DNA of 64,000 nt from Callorhinus ursinus. Taxonomy: Eukaryota; Chordata; Mammalia; Carnivora; Otariidae. Shown here in pieces: positions 1 through 9,932 of the stretch (the stretch's first letter is position 1; every line of letters begins with the position of its first letter). The stretch is taken from assembly GCF_003265705.1 (NCBI RefSeq), contig NW_020312935.1:7277787-7341786 (forward strand). The letters are read 5' to 3'. A model generated the notes under the pieces. It saw nothing but the letters and a program-made list of their open reading frames with translations. It was not told the DNA's origin and did not search any database. The position numbers and the translations under genes are program-made.

Positions 1-125
1 CCTTCCTTCCTTCCTTCCTTCCTTCCTTCCTTCCTTCCTTCCTTTCTTTTCTTTTTCTTTCTTTCTTTTCCTTCTCTTTCTTTCTTTTCCTTCTCTTTCT
101 TTCTTTCTTTCTTTCTCTTTCTTTC
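1..125. repeat. Pure-pyrimidine (CCTT)n/(CTTT)n microsatellite
   Basis: Uninterrupted C/T tract: CCTT units for the first ~44 bases, then CTTT units with TTTTC interruptions. It abuts the A-rich tail end of the minus-strand SINE at 126, so it is most simply that SINE's (GAAA)n-type tail, expanded. It is cut by the window edge, so its true length is unknown. Confidence 0.95.
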
Positions 126-311
126 AAGATTTTATTTACTTATTTGAGAGAGAGAAAGAAAGAGAGCAAGCACAAGCTGGGGGGAGGGGCAGAGAGAGCA
201 GCGGACTCCGGGCTGAGCAGGTAGTCTGATGAGGGACTTGATCCCAGGACCCCGGGATCATGACCTGAGCTAAAGGCAGATGCTTAACTGACTGAGCCAC
301 CTGGGCGCCCC
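126..311 (-). mobile_element. Can-SINE (tRNA-derived carnivore SINE)
   Basis: Read on the minus strand: GGGCGCCCAGGTGGCTCAG-type head at ~293-311, the internal GATCATGACC/GGGATCAAG promoter-derived region, a CT-rich middle and an AAATAAGTAAATAAAATCTT tail at ~126-145. About 186 bp, so near full length. The left target-site duplication lies outside the window. Confidence 0.93.
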
Positions 312-319
312 CAGCCTTG

Positions 320-525
320 TCTTTTTCTATCCACTTTTCACTCAGTTGCCAGAGGGATTGTCCTAAAACACAAATCCAATGACATCATGTGTTTCAACCC
401 TCCAGGGCCTCCCTGTTCACTTAGGTCAGGGGAAATACGAACTCCTCATCAGGGCGCACCACACCCTGTGTGACCCACCCTCTCATCCCCTCTTCATGCC
501 ATCTCCTTCCCTGCCCTCCCCCTGC
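320..525 (+). mobile_element. L2 LINE fragment (old)
   Basis: The order matches the L2 3' region: CCACTTTTCACTCAG, then TAAAACACAAATC, ATGACATCATG, AACCCTCCAGGGCCTCCC, then the TCATCTCC-like end. Strongly diverged with no ORF. Boundaries approximate. Confidence 0.55.
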
Positions 526-646
526 CTCTCCCATCCAGCATGGTCTGCCTCATTCAGCCCAGAGTTATCCATGCTAACAAATTCAGGGAGAGCTCTTCTG
601 TCCAACCCAGGACCAACTGTGCTAGAGAATTCAAGATGTTCTACAC

Positions 647-1044
647 CAGCTCCGTCCAATAGAAATATAATGTGTGCCACAGATTCAAAATTTTCTAGTA
701 GCCACATTCAAAAAGGTAGAAAGAAACAGGTGAAATCAATTTTAATAATATTTATTTAACTGAGTAGATAAAAAATATTACCAACATATAATCAATATAA
801 AATTATCAATGAAATAATCTTACCTTTTTGTATGTTATGTCTTTGAAATTTGCTATGTATTTCATATTTATAGCACATCTCAATTCAGGTGTTAATATTT
901 CATTGGGAAGACTTGATTGGTATTGAGATTTCATAAAATGTAAATTGAATTAAAGTGAAATGAACATTTCGTTCCTTAGTTTCATAGTCACATTGCAAAT
1001 GTTCAAATGTATGTGACTAGTGGCTATTGTTTCGGATTGCATGG
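647..1044 (+). mobile_element. hAT-Charlie non-autonomous DNA transposon (MER1 group)
   Basis: Starts CAGCTCCGTCCAATAG, the hAT-Charlie MER1-type terminus, and continues with GTAGCCACATTCAAAAAGG, the AT-rich interior and GACTAGTGGCTATTG near the right end. Flanked by an 8-bp near-duplication TTCTACAC (639-646) / TTCCACAC (1045-1052), the size hAT transposases make. Non-coding; exact subfamily not assigned. Confidence 0.8.
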
Positions 1045-1102
1045 TTCCACACTGTTCTACCCAGTGTCCATGCTTTCGTCCAGGATGGTCTGCATGTCTG
1101 TT

Positions 1103-1322
1103 CTGTTTCTCAGCAGTGGCGGTATTGACTTCTTGAATGGGTAATTCTTTGTTGGGTTTGGGGGTGGCTGTTCTATACAATGCAGGATATTTAGCAGCAT
1201 CCTTGGCCTCTACCCATTATATGCCAGTGTGCTTCTCCCCACCAAGTGGTGACAATGAAAATGTCTCCAGACATTAACAGTGTCCCCTGAAAGGTTAAAT
1301 CACCACCAGTTGAGAACCACTG
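1103..1322 (-). mobile_element. MER20 (hAT-Charlie MITE)
   Basis: Reverse orientation. Ends in GTTGAGAACCACTG at 1309-1322 and contains TAATTCTTTGTTG, ATGCAGGATATTTAGCAGC, CCTTGGCCTCTACCC and ATGTCTCCAGACATT, all in MER20 order. About 220 bp, so full length. It sits inside the 48-bp minisatellite. Confidence 0.88.
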
Positions 1323-1548
1323 GTCTATATTGCCCAACCTAGGATGCTCCATGCTGTCAAATCCAGGGTAGTCTATACTTTCCAGCCCAGCACTACCCCT
1401 GTTTTCACATTCACTGGTCTATGCAGATTAATCCAGAACTACACTTGCTGTCAAATCCAGGATAGCTAGCCTGCCTAGTTCACGATTGTCCATATTGGTC
1501 ACCCCAGTTGTCTATACTGTTCTATATAGGATTCCTCACCCTGCTTGA

Positions 1549-1962
1549 TCTGGGGGGATCTACACCAGAAGTCATGATTTGGTGCCCCAAGAACAAAACT
1601 AGATCTACAGATTGGTTTTATGTGGCTTACAAAATGTTTAAGAATATTTGAATTCATTGCCAGCATTTTAAAAATCAGATTTCACATAAAAATCTGGCTT
1701 TCTTGCTTATCTGGAAAGCTGTGGCCTCAGTGAGACCCTGTTCCCACTTAGCAACTATTGGTTGGAATGGAGTCCTGATTTTCCCTTACGTGGGGGCACG
1801 TGCTCTCTCCACTTTGTGTTTATGATGCCTTCATTCAGCTTGTTTCACATAATAGGGATACCTGCCTATGCCCTCTGGGGGGCTTTTGAGTCTTTGACCC
1901 CAGGCTGACACAGGTCTGTACACTGGTCAGTCCAGGCTGGTCTAGGAGAGAGGTCCTGAAGA
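1549..1962. other. Unassigned stretch
   Basis: No exon, RNA gene or repeat family recognised. Composition is moderately AT-rich at 1600-1690, then mixed. Confidence 0.4.
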
Positions 1963-2100
1963 GGCCTGCATATTGGAATCAACCATGCAGCTTCTGAAAT
2001 ATATGGATTCCCAGGCTCATCCCAGCCTCAGACTTTCTGAAGTAGGAACTGAGTGGGGGCGGCATGTGTGTTTTAAAAAAGTTTTCATTTTAAGAAAGTC
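1963..2100 (+). mobile_element. MER5A-like hAT MITE, partial
   Basis: Order resembles MER5A: GCATATTGGAATCAACC, ATATGGATTCCCAGGCTCATCCC, GACTTTCTGAAGTAGG, then GTGTTTTAAAAAAGTTTTC. Both terminal CAGTGGTTCTCAAA motifs are missing or eroded. Confidence 0.45.
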
Positions 2101-3369
2101 TCGTGGTACCCTGATAGACATATCATCAATATAAAAATCTTGGTGACATTTGTCTAGATGGACCACTCCCCGTGTGGATTATTGACAGTGGAATCGTCTG
2201 TCTGGAGGCATCTTGGGTGTCTAGCTGGGCTTTGTGGTTGCTCACAGGTTCCTGGCATCACTGCGCAGCAAGGCAGCCCTGGAGCTTGGATGTCACTTTG
2301 CTGACCCAGAGGACTGCAGAGGCCATAGTTTGTGGATTGAATTGGGCAGAGGGTCCCCTCCTTTGCATGTGGCTTGTTCCTGAATTGGCTCTAAGTACGT
2401 GGTCTATCATTTTGGGGCTTACGGACCGGGAGGCTGACTTGGATTCTCGCTGTGGAGGATGCTGGAGTACTCGGCCCAGTTCCCCACTTCAGGGCTCACA
2501 CCGCTATCCCTCAGCTGCTGAGTACCTCATTTCATAGCTGTAGCATTCACTGAGAATTACCCTTGAGTGGTGGCAACTTCCATGTACAACATTATGCTCC
2601 TACTCGATAAAAGCCTGTGGCCAGTGAACTTGAGGCCTGGCTCCTTGCCTCAGTCTGGGGCCTTAGCTGCCCCAGAACTCTTGTAGCATTGGCTGAGGCC
2701 TCATTCGCCGCTGCACTGCAGGTGAGCCTCTCCCTCCTCTCAGCCTTGCCTTCCTCCCTTCCTTACCAGGCTGTCTCCCTCAAATACTTCCCGGTAAACC
2801 TCCCATATGCAAGTATCCATCCGAGAATTTGTTTCCAGGGAACCCACTCTAAGATACCCATCTCCTTGGCAGTTCTTTGCTAAGACCTGGCATCTTTTCA
2901 GCACCAAGAAAATCATCTTAGAACATCTGGGTCTTTTTATGGCTGGAAATTCCATAGAAAAATGGGCTCTCCAGCTGTGGCTCATGGCTGAGCGTCTGCT
3001 GTGTGCTGAGCAAGTCCCTGGATCATTTGGATACTGTTGTGGCCACCTCAGATGTTGATATAAAACAAGGAGAGGCAGTGAGAAGTACATTCCATTTAAA
3101 TAATCAAGCCAAATCCAAATGCTTGTACACCACAGCTGTTTAGAAGGAAACTGCTCCAGCTCCCTGGTTTTTTCCAACTGTGGGCCTTCTGTCTTTTCCA
3201 GACCTGTGTTTGTCTTCTGGTTTTCACTTAGAAGTGCAACCCCCAGGTTGCTGCCTCGTGCTTGAGCAATGCAGCCTGGAAAGACATGCCCTGTGGCCAG
3301 GGGAGCCCTTCATCTCATGCCCCCATGCTTGCCGCGAGAACCATATTTCCAAAAACCATGTCTGGCCTG
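2101..3369. other. Unassigned non-coding stretch
   Basis: Several overlapping ORFs of 64-145 codons occur on both strands but none has a domain, a biased composition or an exon-like boundary pair. A short MIR-like piece (GCTGTGTGCTGAGCAAG) lies near 2997-3015. Nothing else identified. Confidence 0.4.
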
Positions 3370-3800
3370 GCTAGTCCCCTGCTCAGGAGCACCTGTAGGT
3401 GCCCCACCGTATATTCAGAATAAAATCCAAGTTCTTCGATCTGGGATTCGGGGCCAGCCACGGTCAGGTTCCTCTGTAATGCCTCAGTCTCCACTCCAGC
3501 CAGTTCTCAAGCATTCCAAGTTCCAGCCAAACCAAATCACCTAAACCTTTCTTGAACATTCCCTGCTTGTTTGTATCTAGGTATCAGTGGATATGCTGCT
3601 CCCTCTACCTGGAACTCCCCTGTACTTTGTGTGATTGGAGAACTTCTATTCATCTCTCGAAAGCCACTTTGAACATCACCTCCTCCACGAAGCCTACCTT
3701 CACTGCTCCAGACAGAGTTAATCTCTTTCCCCCACTGGGCTTCCGCTGCATGGAAAGCCCTTTCTTAGCATAGCACCACTTTCATGCCCTTGATATTTGC
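3370..3800 (+). mobile_element. L2 LINE 3' region
   Basis: L2 landmarks in order: CAGAATAAAATCCAAG (3417-3432), TCCACTCCAGCCAG, TGCTCCCTCTACCTGGAAC, AGCCACTTTGAACATCACC, CCTCCACGAAGCCTACC and CATAGCACCACTTTC. Diverged, coding capacity lost. Confidence 0.75.
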
Positions 3801-4424
3801 TTTTGATGGGGGATAATGGACAGCTGTCCAAGTCAACCAGTGGTAAGAGTCAGGGTCTACATGGCCGCCTTTTATCACTTGGCTGGGAGTGGGCCCTATA
3901 TCACAGGGAAGAGAGACACTCCTTTCAAAGTTGGGCATTTGTAAGTTTTAAGTGAAAAATTCACATTGTCCCAGGCATCTTTGGTTAACAGTTTATCCTA
4001 GATGTCTATTCCACTCTGGTCTGAATTCTGCTCTTCTGGTTGTCCCAGATGTTCTTGCTCTGGGACAGTATTGAGCTATGATAGAGATCTTGTATTAAAA
4101 TAGAATATGAAAGGTTCAGGAAGAAAGTTCTACATCTCCCACCTTTCCGCTGGTCTCTGGCAGGCAGCATCAGGGCAGGGAGGTGTAGAGCAGCCCCAAG
4201 TCTTACCTTCCTTCTCTCCTTCTAGGGTATCACGTGAGAGTCTCCTCTCCCCCCCACTTCCCCTGGCCCAGAGGCATGCGGTCTGATGATGTTCCCCTGT
4301 CCCCTTCCAAGGTCTTCCCCAGAGCTCTGCCTCTAAGGCACATTTGGATCCAGATATCGTTTGACTTCCAAGACGGAGGACACCTTGTGGTCACTATGTT
4401 CTTCCATTTTTTTTATTGGACAGG
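3801..4424. other. Unassigned stretch
   Basis: No feature recognised. Contains a pyrimidine-rich patch at 4204-4265 and an AT-rich patch near 3940-3965. Confidence 0.35.
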
Positions 4425-4480
4425 CACTTAGATCATGCTTACTGCATGCCAGGAACTTTTCTGAGCACTTCACATATTGT
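4425..4480 (-). mobile_element. MIR fragment (right half in reverse orientation)
   Basis: CTTACTGCATGCCAGGAAC, then TTTTCTGAGCACTTCACATA matches the reverse complement of the MIR 3' half. Matching continuation appears only at 4871, about 390 bp away. Confidence 0.5.
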
Positions 4481-4870
4481 CACATACTGTTGTTGTTGGG
4501 CAAGCAGACTCTTGAGTCAAAGATGGGAGCTCAGGTTGTTGAGGAAGGAAGAAGGAGGGTGTTGGGATCACCACTGGGGAAGGGAAGGGACAGAAAGCAG
4601 GATTGGGCAGGGATCAGGCAGCCCCATGGGAAGCTCTGCAGAGTTGCCTGAGGGGAGACAGGGACGCCAGGCCTTTACACCCCTACGTTGACCAGTTATT
4701 AACACAGGCCACCCCTGGAAGGAGGCGTGACCTTGGGTGGTTCTCTGTAGCTGAGGCAGTCCCCCAAGAGGGCTGACAGCTGAGGGCTGTGCCTTTCTGG
4801 CAGCACGCCCCGCAGCTGAGGAATCAGGCTTGCATTTCTGAGCGGAGGCACACCACAGCATTCACCACCC
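4481..4870. other. Unassigned segment between two MIR pieces
   Basis: GC-rich and G-rich, no repeat family recognised. It separates what look like the two halves of one minus-strand MIR, so it may be an insertion; no terminal repeats or clear target duplication are visible. Confidence 0.35.
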
Positions 4871-5012
4871 ATATATGATCTCATTTAATTCTCACAATGA
4901 TCTCGTGAAATTGGTATTATTCTCGTCCTCATTTTACAAATGGAAAGCGAGAGAAGTTAACACTTTGCTCAAGGCCATGTGGCTAGTGCACGGCAGAGCT
5001 GGAATCCCAGTC
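4871..5012 (-). mobile_element. MIR (tRNA-derived SINE), core and 5' half
   Basis: Reverse-oriented MIR: ATCTCATTTAATTCTCACAA, TCCTCATTTTACAAATGG, GAGAGAAGTTAAC, TTGCTCAAGGCCATGTGGC, AGAGCTGGAATCCCAG in the expected order. Confidence 0.85.
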
Positions 5013-5911
5013 TAGGCAGACAAGCTCCAAAGTCTTTGCTCATGAACCAGGCTTATGTTTTACTTAAGTCGCCCCAAGACCGCCTCAAGATCCTGACTTC
5101 TAAAGAAGGGGCCCTGGGAATGCTTCCTAGGAGCCATATAGAATTAAAAATTATAAACTCCAAACACTTGAAAATCAGACTTGATTAAAATTGAGGCCAG
5201 AGGCTTCAAGCTTCAGTAGCAGGTGTCCTGAGAGGACAGAGCACTTTTGAGAACGCCAAACCCTGGATTAAGCATTAGCCTTTATTGAGATGGAGAAGTG
5301 CAGCAAATATTTATGTACAGTTACCATGAGATTCAAGTGAAATCTGTATTTATCCTGTATCTTGTCATCATAAAGTTGATTCTCTGTCCAAGTGTGCTTC
5401 CTAAGGGGACAAAGAGTATTCCTGAAATATTGAAAGGTTTATTTTAATAGTTCCAAGGACTGTGGACTTTACCATTTAAGACTGTGAATATTTGTGGTAG
5501 GGAACTAAATTTGCTAGAATGTTTGTAGAAAACTGTGTTTATTTACTTAAAGTTGTAAACTGTGATTTTGATAAGAGGTTGCTTTGCTCACCAGCTTTGT
5601 GAAGATGATTCCATGTGGACCTTGCAGATCCACTTCTCATGAGCCCAACTGGCACAAAAGACTGTGCCTATTCTCAGCTGCGAGCACAAATAAAGCCTGT
5701 CATTCTTGTTGAAAGATTATTTTGCAAGAAAAATAAGTAAGTGCCTGAAAATAGAATACTTTAAAACATGGCGCAGAGCCTTGATTTTTTGCTGTTAGAG
5801 GTGCTCTGTAATTGGGGTCTTTCTGACTGCTGACTGGCTCAGTCATGACCCATATTGTAAGTTCAACCCTCTGGTCTTTGTTCTGTTACTGAGGTGGTTC
5901 AGTCTCGACTT
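5013..5911. other. AT-rich unassigned stretch
   Basis: About 900 bp of AT-rich single-copy-looking DNA with TTTATT/AAATATT runs and an AATAAA (AAATAAAGCC at ~5690). It resembles a 3' UTR or conserved non-coding DNA, but no upstream reading frame supports a gene. Confidence 0.3.
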
Positions 5912-6453
5912 GACGTCGGTTGAATTGTGTCCCACCTGCCCCAAAGTGTCCTAACCCCCAGTCCCTCAGAATGTGATTACAGAGGTAATCAAGTTAAAGT
6001 GAGATCATTTAGGTTGGGCCCTAATCCAATGAGACTGGTGTCCTTAGAGGAAGGGGAAATTTGGCCTGGTCCAAGCCAAGGAGAGAGGTCTGGGACAGAT
6101 CCTTCGTCCCTGGCCCTCAGAAGGAATCCACCCTGCCAAACTTTTGATCTCTGACTTCCAGCCTCCAGAGCTGTGAGACAATCCACTTCTTTTTATTTTT
6201 TTGAGATTTTATTTCTTTATTCGAGAGGGAGAGGACACGAGCAGTGGGGATAGACCGTGGGAGAGGGAGAAGCAGGCTCTCCGCTGAGCAGGGAGCCCGA
6301 TGCGGAACTCGATCCCAGGACCCTGGGATCATGACCTGAGCCGAAGGCAGACGCTTAACTGACTGAGCCACCCAGGCGCCCTGAGACAGTCCACTTTTGT
6401 TATTTAAGCCAGCCAGTTTGGGTTGCTTTGGTATTGTAGCCCTAGCACGCTAA
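5912..6453 (+). mobile_element. MaLR LTR, MLT1A-like, split by a SINE
   Basis: ERVL-MaLR long terminal repeat. Landmarks: GTTGAATTGTGTCCCACC (5918), TCAGAATGTGATTACAGAGG, GGGCCCTAATCCAATGAGAC, TCCAGAGCTGTGAGACAAT, then, after the SINE, TTATTTAAGCCAGCCAG and GTAGCCCTAGCACGCTAATAC. A solo non-coding LTR; no internal region seen. Confidence 0.85.
6191..6381 (-). mobile_element. Can-SINE inserted in a MaLR LTR
   Basis: Head GGGCGCCTGGGTGGCTCAG at ~6362-6381 (minus strand), tail ATAAAGAAATAAAATCTCAA at ~6201-6222. Flanked by TSD TGAGACAATCCACTTCT (6174-6190) / TGAGACAGTCCACTTTT (6382-6398), 15 of 17 identical. Confidence 0.95.
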
Positions 6454-7143
6454 TACTTTATTGGGGCACTGTTTGCTCTTATTTTAGTGCTCTGAATTTG
6501 GCAAGCCACGTCATTCTTTTCATCTTGCCTGTCCAGCCACAAAGGGGCAGAAGCCACTTCTTGATTTGAGTCCAAACTGCCGCACTGCTGTCTGGAAAAC
6601 CATTCCACATACCGCCCCTCCCCCCCCCCCCCCCCCCCGCCCTGCTGTCCTATGTCGTTCAGAATCGGCACCGCCTGTGTGGCTCTGCTCATAGCAGGTA
6701 GCCTCGTGCTTGCTCATGGGCACTCCTGCCACCCTCCCCCTGCTCTCCCTCTGCTCCCCTGACCTGCTGGCCTGACTGCCCCGTGCCCGCCTCCTGTAGG
6801 GCCCTCACCCCCGCCATGTCCCCTGATGCCTGCCCTCTGCAGCAGCTCAGTGTGCCCATTCAGATATTCCCCTTTGCCTATGCCCTTTTTTCTCAACCAC
6901 GAAGATGGGCTGTTACAGCATCAGCCACATTGTAGGAAAGCCAGCACCTGTTGGGCTCAGATTTCATTTCCCTTTCTAGGTTCTTGGTCTTTCTTGGGTG
7001 TCATTTCATAAATGGAAGTTGGCATCAGGTTGAGGATTGAAAATCTGGAAAGTGAGAAAAATTTGTTTTCCACTGGAGAGCCAGGGAAATGCTTTAAATA
7101 TATGCTGTGGGTGCAATTCTGAAGTCGGGCATGGTGTGAGAGC

Positions 7144-7146
<3 letters not shown>
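6454..7146. other. Unassigned stretch with a poly-C tract
   Basis: Contains the poly-C run listed separately. Otherwise no repeat or exon recognised. Confidence 0.35.
6620..6638. repeat. Poly-C homopolymer (19 C)
   Basis: Nineteen consecutive C, preceded by CCGCCCCT. Likely length-variable and prone to sequencing error. Confidence 0.95.

Positions 7147-7180
<34 letters not shown>
7147..7180. repeat. (GT)17 microsatellite
   Basis: Seventeen uninterrupted GT units; likely polymorphic. Confidence 0.98.
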
Positions 7181-7184
<4 letters not shown>

Positions 7185-7258
7185 CCATAGATTCGAACCC
7201 ATAGCTTCCAACGTATGGTAGCAGGTTGGGATGTGTAAGTGCATGCGCCTGCATCTCT

Positions 7259-7372
7259 CTGTGGCAAGTGTGTGTACCTTAGTGTGGGTCTGTGTATGGG
7301 TCTGTGTGTGTGTGTGCACAGATAGGTGGGACTGAGTACATGAGTGTGCACACATGTGTGGGTATGTGGCCC
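7259..7372. repeat. Interrupted GT-rich tract
   Basis: Repeated GTGTGT blocks separated by GGGTCT and CACA words, decayed companion of the perfect GT run upstream. Potential Z-DNA-forming sequence. Confidence 0.7.
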
Positions 7373-8088
7373 ATGACACTGGGTCTAAGGCAGGTGAGGG
7401 GAGTCAAGAGTCGACCTGGTTAGATGCACACCCTGGAGGAGATACGCTGCAGGATAAACCATCAGCCTCGCCTGCTACATGCTGCCAGGTCTGTGCTTAG
7501 AGGCAGAAGTGCCAACTTCTTGGGTCTGTCCTGCTTGCCTGGTCTCAAGCACACTGTCTTCACCGAGAGCTTGGAAGCCCAGGCAATGTCCCCCTGCCAG
7601 GAGCCTGACTGCAAAGGCCTCCTCCGCTCTGCACATTCCATTCTGAGAGGTCAGGGGCACCACTCACACCAGCCAGGCCATGCCCACCTGTCACCTGAGC
7701 CTGTTCTGGACCTGGCCCAAGATGGGCCCTTAGTTCTCACGTTACCCAGTCACGCTGATAATTGCCATTTAATTTAGCAAAGCAATATTTTGGGCACCCC
7801 TAACTCTCCTAGCTTTTCCAGTTTAGAGAGAGAATGCAAGCTCAAAGTTATCCTGGCACCTGCTTAGTGGGTCCTCAGTAAAGGTTGTCAGTGCTAGAGG
7901 TCAGTGAGCTGACTCTGTGTTCCTTTCTAACTTTCAGATCTTCATTTTGGGCCCATGGCTCTGCTCTCTTCCCTGGCTTCAGATTCACCTTCTCAGTAGA
8001 TGAACAACTCCAGCCCCCGAGCCCCAAGACCCTTATCAGGGAGGTCAGCTTTACCCTCACCCAGAGGGGGATGGTTCAGGCAGGTTTT
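7373..8088. other. Unassigned stretch
   Basis: Mixed composition, no repeat family or exon recognised. Confidence 0.35.
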
Positions 8089-8279
8089 TTTTTAAGATTT
8101 TATTTATTTATTTGACAGAGAGACACAGTGAGAGAGGGAACACAAGCAGGGGGAGTGGGAGAGGGAGAAGCAGGTTCTCCACTGAGCAGGGAGCCCGATG
8201 TGAGGCTCGATCCCAGGACCCTGGGATCATGACCTGAGCCAAAGGCAGATGCTTAATGACTGAGCCACCCAGGTGCCCC
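8089..8279 (-). mobile_element. Can-SINE with intact TSD
   Basis: Head GGGCACCTGGGTGGCTCAG at ~8260-8278 (minus strand), tail AAATAAATAAATAAAATCTT at ~8093-8112. Perfect 12-bp TSD CAGGCAGGTTTT at 8077-8088 and 8280-8291. Full length, arctoid form. Confidence 0.95.
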
Positions 8280-8983
8280 CAGGCAGGTTTTAATCAGCTC
8301 CTATCATGTGTTGAGTCTTGCCTCACTTAGATTTGTCCATCCTCCAGGGGAGGGATCCAGGTCTGTCTCCCCTGCTGTCTGCCAGTCCTCACTCCTCACA
8401 GGGACCCAAAGGGGACCTAGGCAGGGACAGCCTAATGAGTGTGGCTCAGTGACCCTGCCCAGCTGGATTCGAGGACCACGTGGGCCTGCGGACCTTTGGC
8501 TGCATTTTCCAGGACATGCAGTGTAGTGAGAAAGGCACAGACTGAGGAACAGTGCTCAGGGATGCATGGTCAGGAGAGAGGTAAGGGTCTCAGGGGTTAA
8601 TGACACCGATGCCAGGATAGGAGGTGCTCTGTTCAAGCATGTGCTCAGGTCCCAGGCTGGGGCAGTGCCTGGAGCACTATTCTGATTCTGCACGGCTTCT
8701 GGCCCACCCCACCCTGCCTTCCAGCTCCCCCATCTGTGTCTGTCCCAAGTGCCCCGCACAGATCTGGGACGTGGAGGGGCCTGAGCATCTCCCCCCACCC
8801 CCACCGCTTCCACCTCATCTTCATCTTGTCCGTCATTTTTCAGGGCTTTTGGACACTAACCTTTGGTTCATAAATAGTTAATTTTCACCCCCATTCCTCC
8901 ATCTTTCATAGTAGTTTACTTTATAGAGGGCAAACCAGGACCAGGTTGTGGGACTTGGGGCAAGATCATATGACTTGGGTATA
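8280..8983. other. Unassigned stretch
   Basis: No repeat or exon recognised; a poly-C/CCACC-rich patch lies at 8788-8815. Confidence 0.35.
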
Positions 8984-9060
8984 AGGTTGCCAGATTAAAT
9001 ACAGGATACTCTGTTACATTTGAATTTCAGATAAATTACAAATCCGTTTTTAGTTATTAC

Positions 9061-9446
9061 AGTAGACTGAGTGTTTGTGTCTCCCTCACCCCAGATTTGT
9101 ATGTTGAAGTCTGAACCCCTAAGGTGCTAGTATTTGGAGGTGGGTCCTTTGGGAGGTGATTAGGTCATGAGGGTGGCACTCTCATGAATGAAAGTAGTGC
9201 CCTCATAAAAGGGACCCCAGGGAGCAACCTTGCCACTTCTGCTGTGTGAGGGCCCAGGGAGAACCATCTGTGAACCGGGAAGAAGCAGGCTCTCACCAGA
9301 CCCCAGATCTGCTGGCACCTTGGCCTTGGACTTCCCAGCCTCCAGAGCTGTAAGAAAAAAACACCTGTTGTTTAAACATTTGTTAAACAAAACATTTGTT
9401 TAACATTTGTAGTACTTTGTTAGGGCAGCCCGAATGGACTATGACA
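9061..9446 (+). mobile_element. MaLR LTR (MST/MLT1-like), solo
   Basis: GAGTGTTTGTGTCTCCCTC start, TATTTGGAGGTGGGTCCTTT, GGAGGTGATTAGGTCATGAG, GTGCCCTCATAAAAGGGACC, TTGGACTTCCCAGCCTCCAG and terminal AGGGCAGCCCGAATGGACTA. Non-coding solo LTR in plus orientation. Confidence 0.85.
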
Positions 9447-9486
9447 GAAGTAAGTCTGTCCCATGCAATACTGAGACAAAACCTAT

Positions 9487-9932
9487 TGTTGTGGGTTGAA
9501 GCTTACTGGTGTGGGTCTCCCAAAAAGATACACTCCAATCCTAATCCCTGATAACTATGAAGGTGACCTTATTTGGAAATAGGATCTTTGCAGAAGTAAT
9601 GAAGTAAAGATGAGGTTCTGCTGGAGTAGGGTGGGCCCTCAATCCAATATGACTGATGTCCTTATAAGAAGAGGCAGAGAGACAGGGGAGATGGCCATGG
9701 GGAAACACAGGGAGAATGTCACGTAATGACAGAGACAGATTGGAGTGATGTGTCTATAAGCCAAGGATCGATGGCAACACCAGAAGCTACAAGAAAGGCC
9801 TAGAAAAGATTCTCCCCTGGAGCCTTCCGAGGGAGTGTGATACCTTGATTTCAGACTCTCAGCCCCCAGAACTGCGAGAGAATAAAGCACCTGGTTTGTG
9901 CCTTTTGTTACAACAGCCCTAGGAAACATACA
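9487..9932 (+). mobile_element. MaLR LTR, MLT1A-like, solo
   Basis: Starts TGTTGTGGGTTGAAG and ends CAGCCCTAGGAAACATACA (TG...CA). Contains GTGACCTTATTTGGAAATAG, TGGGCCCTCAATCCAATATG, CTATAAGCCAAGGATCG, CCTTGATTTCAGACTCTCAG. Different subfamily from its neighbour at 9061, so an independent insertion. Confidence 0.9.

Larger units (their letters stand above)
533..1548. repeat. Degenerate 48-bp minisatellite, interrupted by two hAT elements
   Basis: Units of 46-48 bp can be laid end to end: 533-580, 581-628, 629-646 continuing at 1053, a partial unit up to 1102, then 1323-1360, 1361-1408, 1409-1454, 1455-1502 and 1503-1548. Shared landmarks are an ATCCAGGATA-like start, GTCTATACT at unit position ~11, TCCAGCCCAG at ~21-30 and GCTGTCAA at the end. 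Copies differ at many positions, so the array is old. The intervening 647-1044 and 1103-1322 are separate transposons. Confidence 0.75.

Noticed and set aside
5280..5740. Possible 3' UTR with an AATAAA signal
   Set aside because: No upstream reading frame or splice structure supports a transcript; AATAAA is common in AT-rich DNA.
6957..7379. His/Thr-rich minus-strand ORFs
   Set aside because: Produced by translation of the GT microsatellite.
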